Below, piece after piece: positions 9,092 to 18,231 of a stretch of DNA of 64,000 bases (position 1 is the stretch's first letter; the number at the start of each line of letters is the position of its first letter). The translations under genes and the position numbers were made by a program. The DNA lies in contig CAWFAS010000003.1 in assembly GCA_963813895.1 (NCBI GenBank), positions 682,001 to 746,000 of the forward strand, given 5' to 3'. Below the pieces are notes generated by a model that was not told the DNA's origin, ran no database searches, and saw only the letters and a program-made list of their open reading frames with translations. The stretch comes from DASZWJ01 sp963813895 (GTDB taxonomy: Bacteria; Pseudomonadota; Gammaproteobacteria; JAURND01).

Positions 9092-10971
9092 GCCCGACAA
9101 AAAAATGGAAAGCATTTATTCAAACACACGACCCGTGGCGGTCAGGTTATTCTGCATAACCTGCGCATGATTGGACAGGTGCTGGGTAAAGTTTTATTGT
9201 GGTTAAGCCCTGTCGGTCTGCTGGTGAGTGCTTGTTGGTTTATGCATATCACGCAGGCTGATACTCGCAATCTTGGCAATCAGTGGCTCAATGCTCAGCT
9301 AAACCTATTTTTCAATGGCAAACATCATCTACAAAAATTTATCTTGCCTGACGGTCAGATCGCTACTGTTTATTCCAGCCAGATTACTTCTGCTCCTTTC
9401 GTGCAACAAGCTGTAGAAGATTTGCAAGATTCTTTACAAAGCAGTTTATGGGTCGGCTTGGGTATTTATTTCATGGCTGTTATGGCGACCTTGGTTTTAT
9501 TGCGGCGGCATGGTGATTCCTATAGCCAACACAAATCCATTAGGGGAGATTATTTTGGCAGTGTGGCAGAGGTCAAAAAACTGATTCAACAGCATCATGC
9601 AGCTTCAGGGTTGATTATTGGCAAGGAACAGCTCCCACTGCCGCAATTATCCGAGCTACAACATTTTATGGTACACGGCACAACGGGATCCGGTAAATCA
9701 ACCATTATTAAATCTTTACTGGATCAGATACGTGCTCGTGGTGAACGTGCGATTGTCTATGACAAAAGTTGTAATTTAGTCAGTCAATTTTTTCAACCCG
9801 ACAATGATAGTTTATTAAACCCACTGGATGCCCGCGGTGCTGCCTGGAGTTTATGGCATGAATGCCGTGATAAACCGACTTTGAAAATCTAGCCGCTGCC
9901 TTGATTCCCATGACGCCTACAGCCCAGGATCCGTTCTGGATTAATGCAGCCCGAACTATTTTTGCCGCAGCAGCTTATCGTATGCGCAAAGAATCCAGCC
10001 CGACTATATTACCGCTTTTACGTTATCTGCTAACGGCGGAGATTGGTGAGCTGCAATCGTTGTTGCAGGGCACTGAAGCCGAGAGCTTGATGTCTGAGAA
10101 AACTGAAAAAACTGCTATTTCCATTAAATCAGTACTGGCCACCTATCTAAAAAGTCTGTGTTATCTAAAAGACGAGGGAACTCCTTTTTCGATACGCCAA
10201 TGGTTACAAAACGATAATGCATCGCATTGGCTTTTTATCAGTTCTTTAGGCGATAACCATGAATCTCTAAAGCCCCTGATCACTGCTTGGTTAGACATTG
10301 CTGTAAATGCTTTGTTGAGTCTGCCAGAAAACAGTAAGCGTCGCATCTGGGTTATTCTCGATGAATTAGGCAGTTTGCAGCAATTACCTTATTTAACATC
10401 AGCCTTGGCGGAAGCGCGGAAATTTGGCGGTTGTTTTGTGATTGGTATTCAAAGCATCGCGCAGCTGGCAAAAACTTATGGGCACGAAGGTGGACGAGAA
10501 ATTTCCTCACTGCTCAATACGCGGTTTTTATTTCGCATTCCGGATCCGGATATTGCACAGTGGTCGGCTAAAAATTTAGGTGAAACTACACTGCAGGAGA
10601 TGCGTGAGGGAATTTCGTATGGTGCCAGTGCGATGCGTGATGGTGTATCTCTGCAAAAGATGGAGCGTGAAAAGCCAGTGATATCTGCTTCTGAGATTAT
10701 GCGTCTACCTGATTTATCTTGTTATGTGCGACTGCCTGGTGCTTATCCCATCGTACAGCTTAATATGGCCTATATTGCTCGGCCCATGCTGCAGGCAGCT
10801 TTTTTATTAAGGGCGGTTGAGCCGGATAATTTACGTAGCGAGGTTGAACATATGCTGGATAAGCATAACCCTGTATTGGCGGATGTAAAATCACAGCATA
10901 AAGTATCTAGAACCCTAGCTGACCAAAAACCTATGCCCAACAGTGATGGCTTTGAAAAGCTGTTTGATTAA
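9092..10971 (+). pseudogene. traD: TraD, type IV coupling protein ATPase, disrupted by a one-base deletion
   Basis: TraD links the relaxosome to the secretion channel. The first frame holds HTTRGGQVILHNLRMIGQVL, two N-terminal membrane segments, and the Walker A motif VHGTTGSGKST (near 9670). It stops at 9890-9892. The second frame (from 9895 or so to 10971) continues with AALIPMTPTAQDPFWINAARTIF, a Walker B-like IWVILDELGSL, and a normal end. Adding one A to the AAAA run at 9884-9887 restores a continuous TLKNLAAALIPM, so this is a single-nucleotide deletion. No ATG precedes HTTRGGQ in frame after the stop at 9089; an ATG at 9105 lies in another frame, so the 5' end may also be damaged. Confidence 0.88.
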
Positions 10972-11358
10972 TTAAGCTCATTAGAAGGGATTTTGTACCG
11001 TATGCGAACGGGATTACCTTAGTGCGACCTGCCATCTTTTTTTGGTCTATGGATTTCAATTTATCAACAATTTAATCGTTGAGCCTCGAAAAATAAATGA
11101 ATGGCTGTTTTCAAATTACTGGTTCATGAGCCAGACCTTGAATGGGAGTTTGTTGATGGGCAGTGGCGTGTGGTTTTATATGGTTACCAATGTGAATTGT
11201 AAACAGGCCCTAAGGATAAAAAAATCAGAGCTTAGAAAAGCAGTTTAATTGGTTGTAACGGCGAATTAGTCGCGGCTCTAAATCCATTTATTTTAACCCC
11301 TTAAATTAAAATCACATATTAAAACCTAAATTCTCCTACTTGTGTAGATAATTATGGG
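10972..11358. other. Spacer after traD with a possible 33-codon ORF
   Basis: No recognisable gene was found. A 33-codon ORF at 11101-11202 on the plus strand (MAVFKLLVHEPDLEWEFV start, then DGQWRVVLYGYQCEL) has protein-like composition and may be the end of a lost gene, but it matches no family I know. Another frame across the same bases is also open, which weakens the case. Confidence 0.3.
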
Positions 11359-11419
11359 CTTGACCGCGGGATCCATACATTGTTGCTGGAAAGCAGGATG
11401 TATGGTTCACGCGATCAAG
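11359..11419. repeat. Palindromic hairpin repeat
   Basis: Two 22-nt arms (11359-11380 and 11398-11419) are reverse complements with three mismatches around a 17-nt loop. The arms read CTTGACCGCGGGATCC... and ...GATCAAG. The right flank continues CGCGGGATGACGGGGG. It has no U-run, so it is not a typical terminator. It looks like a dispersed palindromic repeat rather than a gene. Confidence 0.65.
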
Positions 11420-11488
11420 TCGCGGGATGACGGGGGACAAAATCTGCATAATGGGTTGGTGGAGAAGAGTTGAGCAGCTATTCTTTAT

Positions 11489-11518
11489 GGTGGATTACGC
11501 ACGAGGCGTTAATCCACC
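11489..11518. repeat. REP-like hairpin
   Basis: GGTGGATTACGC and GCGTTAATCCACC flank a 5-nt loop and form a hairpin of the kind seen in repetitive extragenic palindromes of gammaproteobacteria. The 14 bases overlapping its left side (ATTCTTTATGGTGG, 11480-11493) recur exactly inverted at 13024-13037, on the other side of the ankyrin gene. Confidence 0.55.
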
Positions 11519-11586
11519 TGCAAGATTGTCCTATTCCGCAGCCAAAATGTTTTTAAAAATCCTGCCAGCTACTCAAGATTTTACAC

Positions 11587-12858
11587 CTATCCTTCGATAC
11601 CTGTACTTAAGCTTGGCGGAATATTGGATTGCACTTCCTTATTTTGGTTTTCTTTATTAGTCTGAAGCTCAAGTAGCTCTTTTTGTAAAAGTAACAATGA
11701 ACCACTTGCTTTAGCAAGCTGCAATTCGTTTTTATAACATTTATTGAAATAGATATTTTTATTATTAACTTTAGGAAAGATTTCATCTATCAATTGATTA
11801 ATCTCAGCTACTAATTGATCGTCAGATACTTTATTTGAGGAGAAAAACCGAATAGTGTCTTCATTCTTATATCTTTTAGCGTCTTGATCTGTTTTATCAA
11901 AAGATGAACTTGAGGGAGGAGTTTCTACCTGCATTTGCAATCCATTCTTCTCCTTTAGGGCTTTTACCACTAATTTTACAGCTGACTTATCAAACGGATT
12001 AGAAGCTTCGAAATTATTTTTATTTATATTTATGATTGACAATATATCATTAGCATACTCACCTTTAAAACCATCCGTTGCATAGTCTGGATTTGCTCCA
12101 TTTTTAATCAATAATTCGATTATTTTTTTTCTGGTTTCAGGATCAGTGCAAAGTGCTGCGCCTGTCAGCGGCCTTACCCAATAATCGTTTAATTGGATCT
12201 GACAATTTAGAGGAGTTCCGTCTTTAATCAATTTCCGCACTTCTTCTATTTGACCTTTCATTGCCGCTACATACAGAGATTTAATGCTTTGCCTCTCTAT
12301 TTCAGCCAGGTCTTTTTTTAAGTTTTCGTTATTTTTATTGCGCAAAGTAATTTTTGCATCACAAATTTTTATTTTAGTATTTTGATTAGGCTTTTCATCA
12401 TCCCATTTTATGGGAGATATTTCTCCTAGAAATTTAATGGAACCTTTTCTTTGCGCTGCTGCTTGCTGTTCAACAAGCTCTTTCTCTGTCAAGTAAGTTT
12501 TGACTTTCTGAGGCAGCTGTTCTTGAAAGGAATATTTATTATGTGAAATTATTTGTGGATTTAAAGCAGTAGAATCAATTTTGATCGGTGTAAGATTCAA
12601 GTTACCCTTATTATACCAATCCCTTATTCTTTCTCGAAAAGCCTTTTTATGAATATCCGAAAGAAAACTGCCATCTTTTCCTGCTAATGGGCGAAAAAGA
12701 TCTAAAACATTATTACAATCTCCAGGAAAATCTTTTAGAGCTCCTCTAATATCATCCGCCGTAAATTTAGGTTTACGGCCAAGATAATTAAAAATAGCTT
12801 TTAGAATACTTTTTAAATGTAATTCTCTTTTTTCCAATTCTTTCGTCATGTCTTGCAT
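11587..12858 (-). CDS. Ankyrin-repeat protein, effector-like
   Basis: The 423-residue protein has no signal peptide and a low-complexity, Lys/Asn-rich composition. Two ankyrin units can be read near residues 190-275 (KSLYVAAMKGQIEEVRKLI then DGTPLNC; and LTGAALCTDPETRKKIIELL then IKNGANPDYATD). The N-terminal 150 residues and the C-terminal tail (with a Ser/Thr/Pro-rich PPSSSS segment and a coiled-coil-like end rich in Leu/Gln/Lys) match nothing I recognise. In intracellular Legionellales such proteins are often secreted effectors; that role is inference from architecture. The base composition is more AT-rich than the flanking tra genes and palindromic repeats lie on both sides, suggesting separate acquisition. 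Confidence 0.75.
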   Translation of the reverse strand: MQDMTKELEKRELHLKSILKAIFNYLGRKPKFTADDIRGALKDFPGDCNNVLDLFRPLAGKDGSFLSDIHKKAFRERIRDWYNKGNLNLTPIKIDSTALNPQIISHNKYSFQEQLPQKVKTYLTEKELVEQQAAAQRKGSIKFLGEISPIKWDDEKPNQNTKIKICDAKITLRNKNNENLKKDLAEIERQSIKSLYVAAMKGQIEEVRKLIKDGTPLNCQIQLNDYWVRPLTGAALCTDPETRKKIIELLIKNGANPDYATDGFKGEYANDILSIININKNNFEASNPFDKSAVKLVVKALKEKNGLQMQVETPPSSSSFDKTDQDAKRYKNEDTIRFFSSNKVSDDQLVAEINQLIDEIFPKVNNKNIYFNKCYKNELQLAKASGSLLLLQKELLELQTNKENQNKEVQSNIPPSLSTGIEG

Positions 12859-13231
12859 AAAATCTTCGCCTTAAAAAATACTTAAAAATTAATAATCCAG
12901 CCAATTAAACACCAAAATCCTTTATTGATATAAATATAATTGCACTAAATTATTAAAAAAATATTAGGTAATTAAAATAAATTCTTTTTTATTATATTTC
13001 AGTGCCAGAGGAGGATTGGCGCCCCACCATAAAGAATGGTTGTCATATATCCTGAACTAAGCTCTATCCGGTGGCGTTTCAAATAGATTCTTCGCCGGGA
13101 ATTGCTGCTTAGTCGCACAATTAGAAATGAAAGTGAAAATGAAAGTGATTGAATAAAAATAACACCTCTGATTGTCTTGTTGAGCTAACTGGTCTAAAAA
13201 GGCAGGATAATACTGGTCAACCACTTGATAT
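12859..13231. other. Spacer upstream of the ankyrin gene
   Basis: The stretch is AT-rich and should hold the promoter of the minus-strand ankyrin gene. No coding sequence was recognised. CCACCATAAAGAAT at 13024-13037 is the exact inverse of the sequence at 11480-11493. Confidence 0.4.
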
Positions 13232-13418
13232 ATTAACCTAAAAACGGCAGTTGAAATCGTAACAAAACGGGCTAAGGTGCTTATTTTAGCGTGTTTTTTG
13301 GTTCGTTTTTACCGAAAGCGTAGTCTTCCTTACGGTGAGGTAAAAATAATCAAAAAACGCGCTAAAATAAGTGCATTAGGCCGTTGCAGTAGATTTCAAC
13401 TGCCGTTTTTAGGTTAAT
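13232..13418. repeat. Long imperfect palindrome, MITE-like
   Basis: The 187-bp segment begins ATTAACCTAAAAACGGCAGT and ends with the complement (ACTGCCGTTTTTAGGTTAAT). Similarity continues inward for about 85 bp per arm, including the pair CTTATTTTAGCGTGTTTTTTG and its near inverse CAAAAAACGCGCTAAAATAAG. It encodes nothing. The shape fits a non-autonomous miniature element; a clear target duplication is not seen. Confidence 0.65.
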
Positions 13419-13467
13419 GGAGGTCTGATTATCAATTGATACTACCTGCAAAAGTGGAATGCACCCT

Positions 13468-14118
13468 TTAATTGGTTGCTTCTTGTCTCAGTTTTCCTTT
13501 TACCGTGGCCAGCTCCAGCTCTGCTTGGTGTTGTTTGGAAGTAGCGGCTGTATATTGTTGCTCCAAGCGATTAAAACGTTCTTGCAGTTCCAGCAGCTGC
13601 TTTTCTAGCATTGATTTCTCCGTTACGGCACGCTCCATCCCCTTTTCAGATTCAATATACTTTTTTTCCAATTCTTTTAGCAGCTTGGTGCAATCAGTCG
13701 ATCGTTGCTCCATTAGAGCCGTCAGCTTTTTTTGCTCCTGTAGTTCATTTTTTGCTACGGCTATATCCAGGCGCAATCCTTCCTTTTTTTTGAGGGTCTC
13801 ATCCAGCTGAGACTGCATGTCCGTCATTTGCTGAACTGTTGATACTCTGAAGGAATCATATTCTTCCGTGATCACCCGCATTTTACGGGCGCACTCAGCG
13901 CGTATAGCTTGTTTAACTTCAGAAGATAGGTCTTCTTCCAGTTCCTTTAGCGTAGCTTCTCCCTGTTCTCGCTGCCATCTTTGCCAGTGCTGTAGGACTT
14001 TGTTTGGGGAGCCGCCAGTGATAGCAACTATCGAGCGTAATTTAACATTCTGCCCCTCGCTAAGCAGATCTTGGCAGGCGGTTGCGACCTGCGCGTAAGT
14101 TATTCCTGGTTTGGCCAT
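13468..14118 (-). CDS. kfrA: KfrA-like DNA-binding protein with long coiled coil
   Basis: KfrA proteins are plasmid-encoded DNA-binding proteins with an N-terminal helix-turn-helix-type domain and an alpha-helical tail, involved in partition complexes and repression of their own gene. The product starts MAKPGITYAQVATACQDLL and shows VKLRSIVAITGGSPNKVLQHW, typical of the KfrA N-terminal domain. From about residue 60 to the end it is an unbroken heptad-like coiled coil rich in Glu/Gln/Lys/Leu. I chose the ATG at 14118 over the one two codons upstream because it begins the conserved domain. A perfect dyad lies just upstream. It is divergent from traI, so one operator could control both. Confidence 0.8.
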   Translation of the reverse strand: MAKPGITYAQVATACQDLLSEGQNVKLRSIVAITGGSPNKVLQHWQRWQREQGEATLKELEEDLSSEVKQAIRAECARKMRVITEEYDSFRVSTVQQMTDMQSQLDETLKKKEGLRLDIAVAKNELQEQKKLTALMEQRSTDCTKLLKELEKKYIESEKGMERAVTEKSMLEKQLLELQERFNRLEQQYTAATSKQHQAELELATVKGKLRQEATN

Positions 14119-14136
14119 GTTCATTTTCCTCTTAAA

Positions 14137-14167
14137 ATATCATATCAAGTTGATATTGATATGATAT
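14137..14167. promoter_or_regulatory. Dyad operator between kfrA and traI
   Basis: ATATCATATCAA (14137-14148) and TTGATATGATAT (14156-14167) are perfect 12-bp inverted arms around 7 bases. The site is 18 bases from the kfrA start and about 50 from traI. Autoregulation by KfrA is known for plasmid homologues; that this dyad is its site is inferred from position. Confidence 0.7.
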
Positions 14168-14216
14168 GGTATTTTAAAAAGGAGTCAACCTACTTTTTCC
14201 TGGATGAAGTCAGCTC

Positions 14217-15250
14217 ATGCTCTCCACCCAAGCCATTAAAGACGTCGATCAGGCTAGCCACTATTTTTTAGGCCGCGACAATTATTATTCCGAAGAGCAG
14301 ACCCTGGGCAAAGAGCGCAGCAGTTGGTGGGGCAAAGGTTCTCAAATACTGGGATTGTCGGGGAGCATAGACAGTGAGCTGTTTTGTCAACTACTGAAGA
14401 GTAAGTTACCCACTGGTCAGCAATTGGGCAAGGTCGAAGGCGATATCATTAAGCACCGTCCTGGTTTTGATTTAACATTCAGTGCTCCTAAATCTGTATC
14501 CCTATTAGCTCTGCTTGGGGGTGATGACCGTATTTTTTCTGCCATTGAGCGTGCAACGGATAAAGCCTTAATTCTGATTGAGCGTGATTTGGCTAAGGCA
14601 CGCATTACTCGAGACGGCCTGACTGACTACTAGAAAACTAGTAACCTGGTTGTTGCCAAATTTTTGCACGATTTATCTCGCGAAGGTGATCCGCAACTAC
14701 ACACCCACTGCGTAGTAATGAATATGACCCAACGCCGCGATGGGCAGTGGCGTTCATTGGCTTCACAAATGGGCGATTATGGAGAGAAAGCAAAAGCCAT
14801 GCCGGATGGTTTTTTTGAGGCAGTACGACATCATAAAAAATTCTATGGTGCGATATTTCGGGCAGAGTTGGCTTATGAGATGACTCAACTGGGTTATACG
14901 ACTGTTAAAACGCAGCCTGGATTTTTTGAGATTGCGGGCATGTCGTCGGAAACTATTAAAGTGTTCTCGCAGCGGCGACAGGATATAGAAGCTTACATGC
15001 AAGAAAATAATGTGAGCGGTGGGAAAGCAGCAGCTTTGGCGACCCTTAAAACTCGGAATGCTAAGGAACTTGTGGATCGGGAAACATTGACAGCTCGCTG
15101 GCGGGCTAAAGAATCACTGTATGATATCCGCGCTTTTGAGGAGGCTCAAAAAACCGTAGCCCAGTCGCAACATCCGGAAATTTCCAGCAGCGGGTCAGCT
15201 CTATTTCAGGAATTTACCGCAGAGCACTCCAGCGCCAGAAAAGCGGTATT
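14217..15250 (+). pseudogene. traI: MOBF relaxase TraI, nonsense mutation and 3' truncation
   Basis: TraI nicks the transfer origin and unwinds DNA. The sequence begins MLSTQAIKDVDQASHYF with the DNYY active-site tyrosine region (about residues 20-25), then HRPGFDLTFSAPKSVSLLAL. A TAG at 14631-14633 interrupts it; the same frame continues KTSNLVVAKFLHDLSR, DPQLHTHCVVMN (the histidine triad that binds metal) and a domain up to about residue 345. The expected residue at the stop is Gln, so a C-to-T change explains it. The frame then runs into asparaginase sequence near 15250, so the second relaxase-like/helicase domains, over 600 residues, are missing. Confidence 0.88.
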
Positions 15251-16007
15251 GGATTCAGATATTGTCCGATATACCCAATCTCACCGACATAGCTAATATT
15301 GAAACAGAAACTTTATTTAATATTATCAGCCATGAAATAACCTGTGATATGCTAATCGACCTAGGCAAACGGGTACAGGCTATTGTTGACAAGCCAGATA
15401 TCACCGGTATAGTAATCACCCAAGGAACAAACGCCTTAGAAGAAGTGGCCTATTTTATCCATTTGGTAATAAAAACAAAAAAACCAATCGTATTCACTGG
15501 CGCAATGAAGCCAGCTATGCTCTAGGTTTTGACGGTACACGAAATTTATATAATGCTATTGCACTTGCCAGCTCACCAGAATCCAGGGACAAAGGTGTTT
15601 TAGTAATCTTCAATGATAGTATCGTCAGCGCTCGAGACTCCGTGAAAGTAAACGCATCCTTAAGTGCAGATTTTGCCGGCAATACTTTCGGATTGTTAGG
15701 CTATATTCACAATAGCAAGGCATACTTTTACAGATCTACAAGCAAACGACATACCTCACAGAGCGAATTCACGATAGCCGATCTCAAAGAGTTTCCCCTG
15801 ATTTTTATTTTTTACGGGCATTTAGGAGCAGACCATACTTTGATAGATGCCATGATTAAATTGAGCGCACGAGGCATAATCAGCGTAGGCTTGGGTAGCA
15901 GTTATCAACCACAGCCTGCAACCTTGGCTCTTGCAAAAGCTAAAGAATTAGGAATCATAGTGATTCGGAGTACCACAATGAGCCAAGGTGTATTCTTTGT
16001 AAAATAA
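15251..16007 (+). pseudogene. Type II-like L-asparaginase, 5'-truncated and frameshifted
   Basis: L-asparaginase hydrolyses asparagine to aspartate and ammonia. The residues read LSDIPNLTDIANIETETLFN, then GIVITQGTNALEEVAYFIH, containing the conserved TQGTNALEE with the substrate-binding Thr. After KPIVFTGAMKPA the frame breaks near 15515-15527 (a base is missing); the next frame continues SYALGFDGTRNLYNAIALA to GIIVIRSTTMSQGVFF. The normal N-terminus with the first catalytic Thr (TGGTI motif) is absent, so it cannot be active. It replaces the 3' part of traI. It may be a relic of an adjacent cargo gene captured by recombination. Confidence 0.85.
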
Positions 16008-16133
16008 AAAATCAGATTTCTTGTCGATCATTATTAATTCTTCTTAAATTAGCCTCCTCCCCAGAATCTGTGGGTCGGAGGCATATAAGTTTTGTAAATG
16101 ATCACTGTACTAAAAACATTTAAGAATAAATAT

Positions 16134-16280
16134 ATGAGTTATGACAAACTGCACATTGACCTAATTCGTTCGAAAGATGATGAACCATTAGAAAGTAAAA
16201 AATATCAAACAGAACTTATAGAATTCTCCAAATTCGGGTTGTACGCCCAAACCGCAGAAATTTTTGAAAAACCTCATTAG
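16134..16280 (+). CDS. Short hypothetical protein, possibly truncated
   Basis: An ORF of 48 codons starts MSYDKLHIDLIRSKDDEPLE and ends KFGLYAQTAEIFEKPH. An ATG 36 bases upstream is also in frame. The first 40 residues have convincing protein composition, while the last few resemble an arbitrary read-through, so this may be the beginning of a gene cut off near 16245. I recognise no family. Confidence 0.35.
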   Translation: MSYDKLHIDLIRSKDDEPLESKKYQTELIEFSKFGLYAQTAEIFEKPH

Positions 16281-16383
16281 CCAACGTTCTGGCCGGATAT
16301 TGCGAACCTTAGCGTGCTTAAAATTCAGTTTTCTGATGAGACCCCAACAAGCTGAAGGCAATTTGCACCGGATGGAGGATATC

Positions 16384-17532
16384 ATGTCACAAAAAACGCC
16401 TGAGCCATTCAAGGCCATCGTCATCGGGGGTTCCCTCGGTGGCCTGTTTGCTGGAAGCATATTGCACCACATTGGCTGGGATGTCGATATTTACGAACGC
16501 TCACCCCATGATCTTGATAGCCGTGGCGGCGGCATTGTACTCCAACCAGACGTCATTAAGCTAATTAACCGTGTCGGAGCGAATATTTATCAAGATTTAG
16601 GTGTTATTTCTCGCGAGCGTGTTGTCTTTGAGCTGGATGGATCAGTAAGTAGCCGTAATATTATGTCCGAGACACTAACTTCGTGGAGTCTGATTTACAC
16701 AACCATGCGCGATCATTTCGGTTCAGAACATTATCATCAGGGCAAAAAACTGGTAGATATTAAACAGTTAGATAAAAAAGTGACGGCCATCTTTGAAGAT
16801 GGCGCAAATAGTGTTTGTGATTTGCTGGTTGGTGCAGATGGTGCACGTTCCAAGGTGCGTAATCTTATCGATCAAGGCAACCAGCCGAAATACGCAGGCT
16901 ACATTGCATGGCGGGGATTGGTTGCAGAAAAGGATGTACCGGAAGAATCAAAGATACTGCTGGAGCGGTTCTGCTTTGCTAACAGTAAAGGTTCACATGT
17001 GTTGGGTTATTTAGTACCAGGCGAATATAACACCACTGAAAAAGGTAAGCGTTATTATAATTGGGTTTGGTATCGAACGGTAGATGAAAAAACTGAGTTG
17101 CCGGATATCATGACCGATTGTAATGGTAAAGCGCATGGCTATTCAATGCCTCCAGGTAAGTTGGCGGATAAATGGCGTGAACATATATACCAGGAAGCTG
17201 ACGCTTTGCTGCCACCTCAATTCAAAACGATGGTTAAGGCAACTACAGAACCTTTCGCGCAGGCGATTCTGGATCTCGTCAGCCAGCGCATGGTGAACAA
17301 TCGAGTTATTTTGATAGGTGATGCTGCCTTTATTCCGCGACCACATACGGCAGCAAGCACATCAAAAGCAGCGGCCAATGCGCTGGCACTGGGGGAATCA
17401 TTAGCTAACGCCCGCGAGCCGGATGAAATTGACGAGGTGTTACTGGAGTGGGAACTCGCTCAGATTAGGCTAGGACAGTTTTTGTATCAACAAGGCACCG
17501 AAACAGGAAATTATTTGCTGTTCCATCAATAA
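16384..17532 (+). CDS. FAD-dependent aromatic-ring-type monooxygenase
   Basis: The 382-residue protein is a group A flavin hydroxylase. It has an N-terminal dinucleotide-binding motif (AIVIGGSLGGLFAGSIL) followed by VDIYERSP, the middle DLLVGADGARSKVR (DG motif), and VILIGDAAFIPRPHTAASTSKAA, the GD motif that contacts the FAD ribityl chain. It resembles 2,6-dihydroxypyridine hydroxylases and 6-hydroxynicotinate-type enzymes; the substrate is not determined. I chose the ATG at 16384 because GGAGG lies at 16374-16378; the frame is open upstream to 16264 but that part looks non-coding. It is an isolated cargo gene behind the decayed traI. Confidence 0.87.
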   Translation: MSQKTPEPFKAIVIGGSLGGLFAGSILHHIGWDVDIYERSPHDLDSRGGGIVLQPDVIKLINRVGANIYQDLGVISRERVVFELDGSVSSRNIMSETLTSWSLIYTTMRDHFGSEHYHQGKKLVDIKQLDKKVTAIFEDGANSVCDLLVGADGARSKVRNLIDQGNQPKYAGYIAWRGLVAEKDVPEESKILLERFCFANSKGSHVLGYLVPGEYNTTEKGKRYYNWVWYRTVDEKTELPDIMTDCNGKAHGYSMPPGKLADKWREHIYQEADALLPPQFKTMVKATTEPFAQAILDLVSQRMVNNRVILIGDAAFIPRPHTAASTSKAAANALALGESLANAREPDEIDEVLLEWELAQIRLGQFLYQQGTETGNYLLFHQ

Positions 17533-17758
17533 CTCGGCGATACTCTCCTTAGTGCTTGATAAGCACTAGATCAGTGATACCATAAAGGCGCTAAAATTGA
17601 TCCAGAAAATGTCCCCAGTAGCTTGGCAACATATCCATTTTTTGAGGGTATTATAACTTTGATCTGTAAATCTAATTTTCCTGAACTCTAAAGCACTTTT
17701 ATCCACTACAGCAACCAATCATGCTGCCTGATTTCCCTATCAGCGGACGCTTTTTATC

Positions 17759-18018
17759 ATGATGGCACTCTACAGCATGTATTTGCGTATCTCTGAATTA
17801 GCGGACACTCCGCGATGACCACTTAAGATGCGCAACTTTCACCGTGATAGCGATGGAAACTGGTGGTTCACAATCCCGTGGGTAAGGGCGATAAGCAGCG
17901 GGATATTGCTGTTAGTAATGCTATGCTAGAGGCTCTTAAGCACTACCGTGGAACTTTGGGTCTTTCTTCCCTACCCTCCCCTGCTGATGATTCACCCATA
18001 CTACCAAAAGAAAAGTAA
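17759..18018 (+). pseudogene. Tyrosine recombinase (phage-type integrase) fragment
   Basis: Residues MALYSMYLRISELADTPR, then KMRNFHRDSDGNWWFTI, then (one frame over, from 17881) GKGDKQRDIAVSNAMLEALK and HYRGTLGLSSLP match the middle of an integrase catalytic domain. An in-frame TGA (expected Trp) and a frameshift near 17876 break it, and both ends are missing. It stops exactly where an IS66-type terminal repeat begins. Confidence 0.75.
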
Positions 18019-18031
18019 GCGTTTAGCCAAC

Positions 18032-18204
18032 CTTTCAATTACCCACATTTCCCAATGCTAAATCAAACCCCAATCTAATATCAGTCAATCGAGATAATCC
18101 TCTCCACATAACAATATTTCCAGGTGGTCCGTCATTGGAGCGGTCAAGGTAACCACCTAGTTTTGCAATTATAAGTAGATAGTGAGACAAATCTTTCTTT
18201 TTTT
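18032..18204 (-). pseudogene. IS4/Tn5-like transposase, C-terminal fragment
   Basis: The frame reads LIIAKLGGYLDRSNDGPPGN followed by IVMWRGLSRLTDIRLGFDLA and a stop. The pattern LGGYL-x-R-x-DGPPG-x-x-x-x-WRG is typical of the end of IS50/Tn5-type transposases. Only about 55 residues remain. The fragment is sandwiched between two copies of an IS66-type inverted repeat. Confidence 0.65.
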
Positions 18205-18231
18205 GTAAGCGTTCAGCCAATCCCACTTCTC

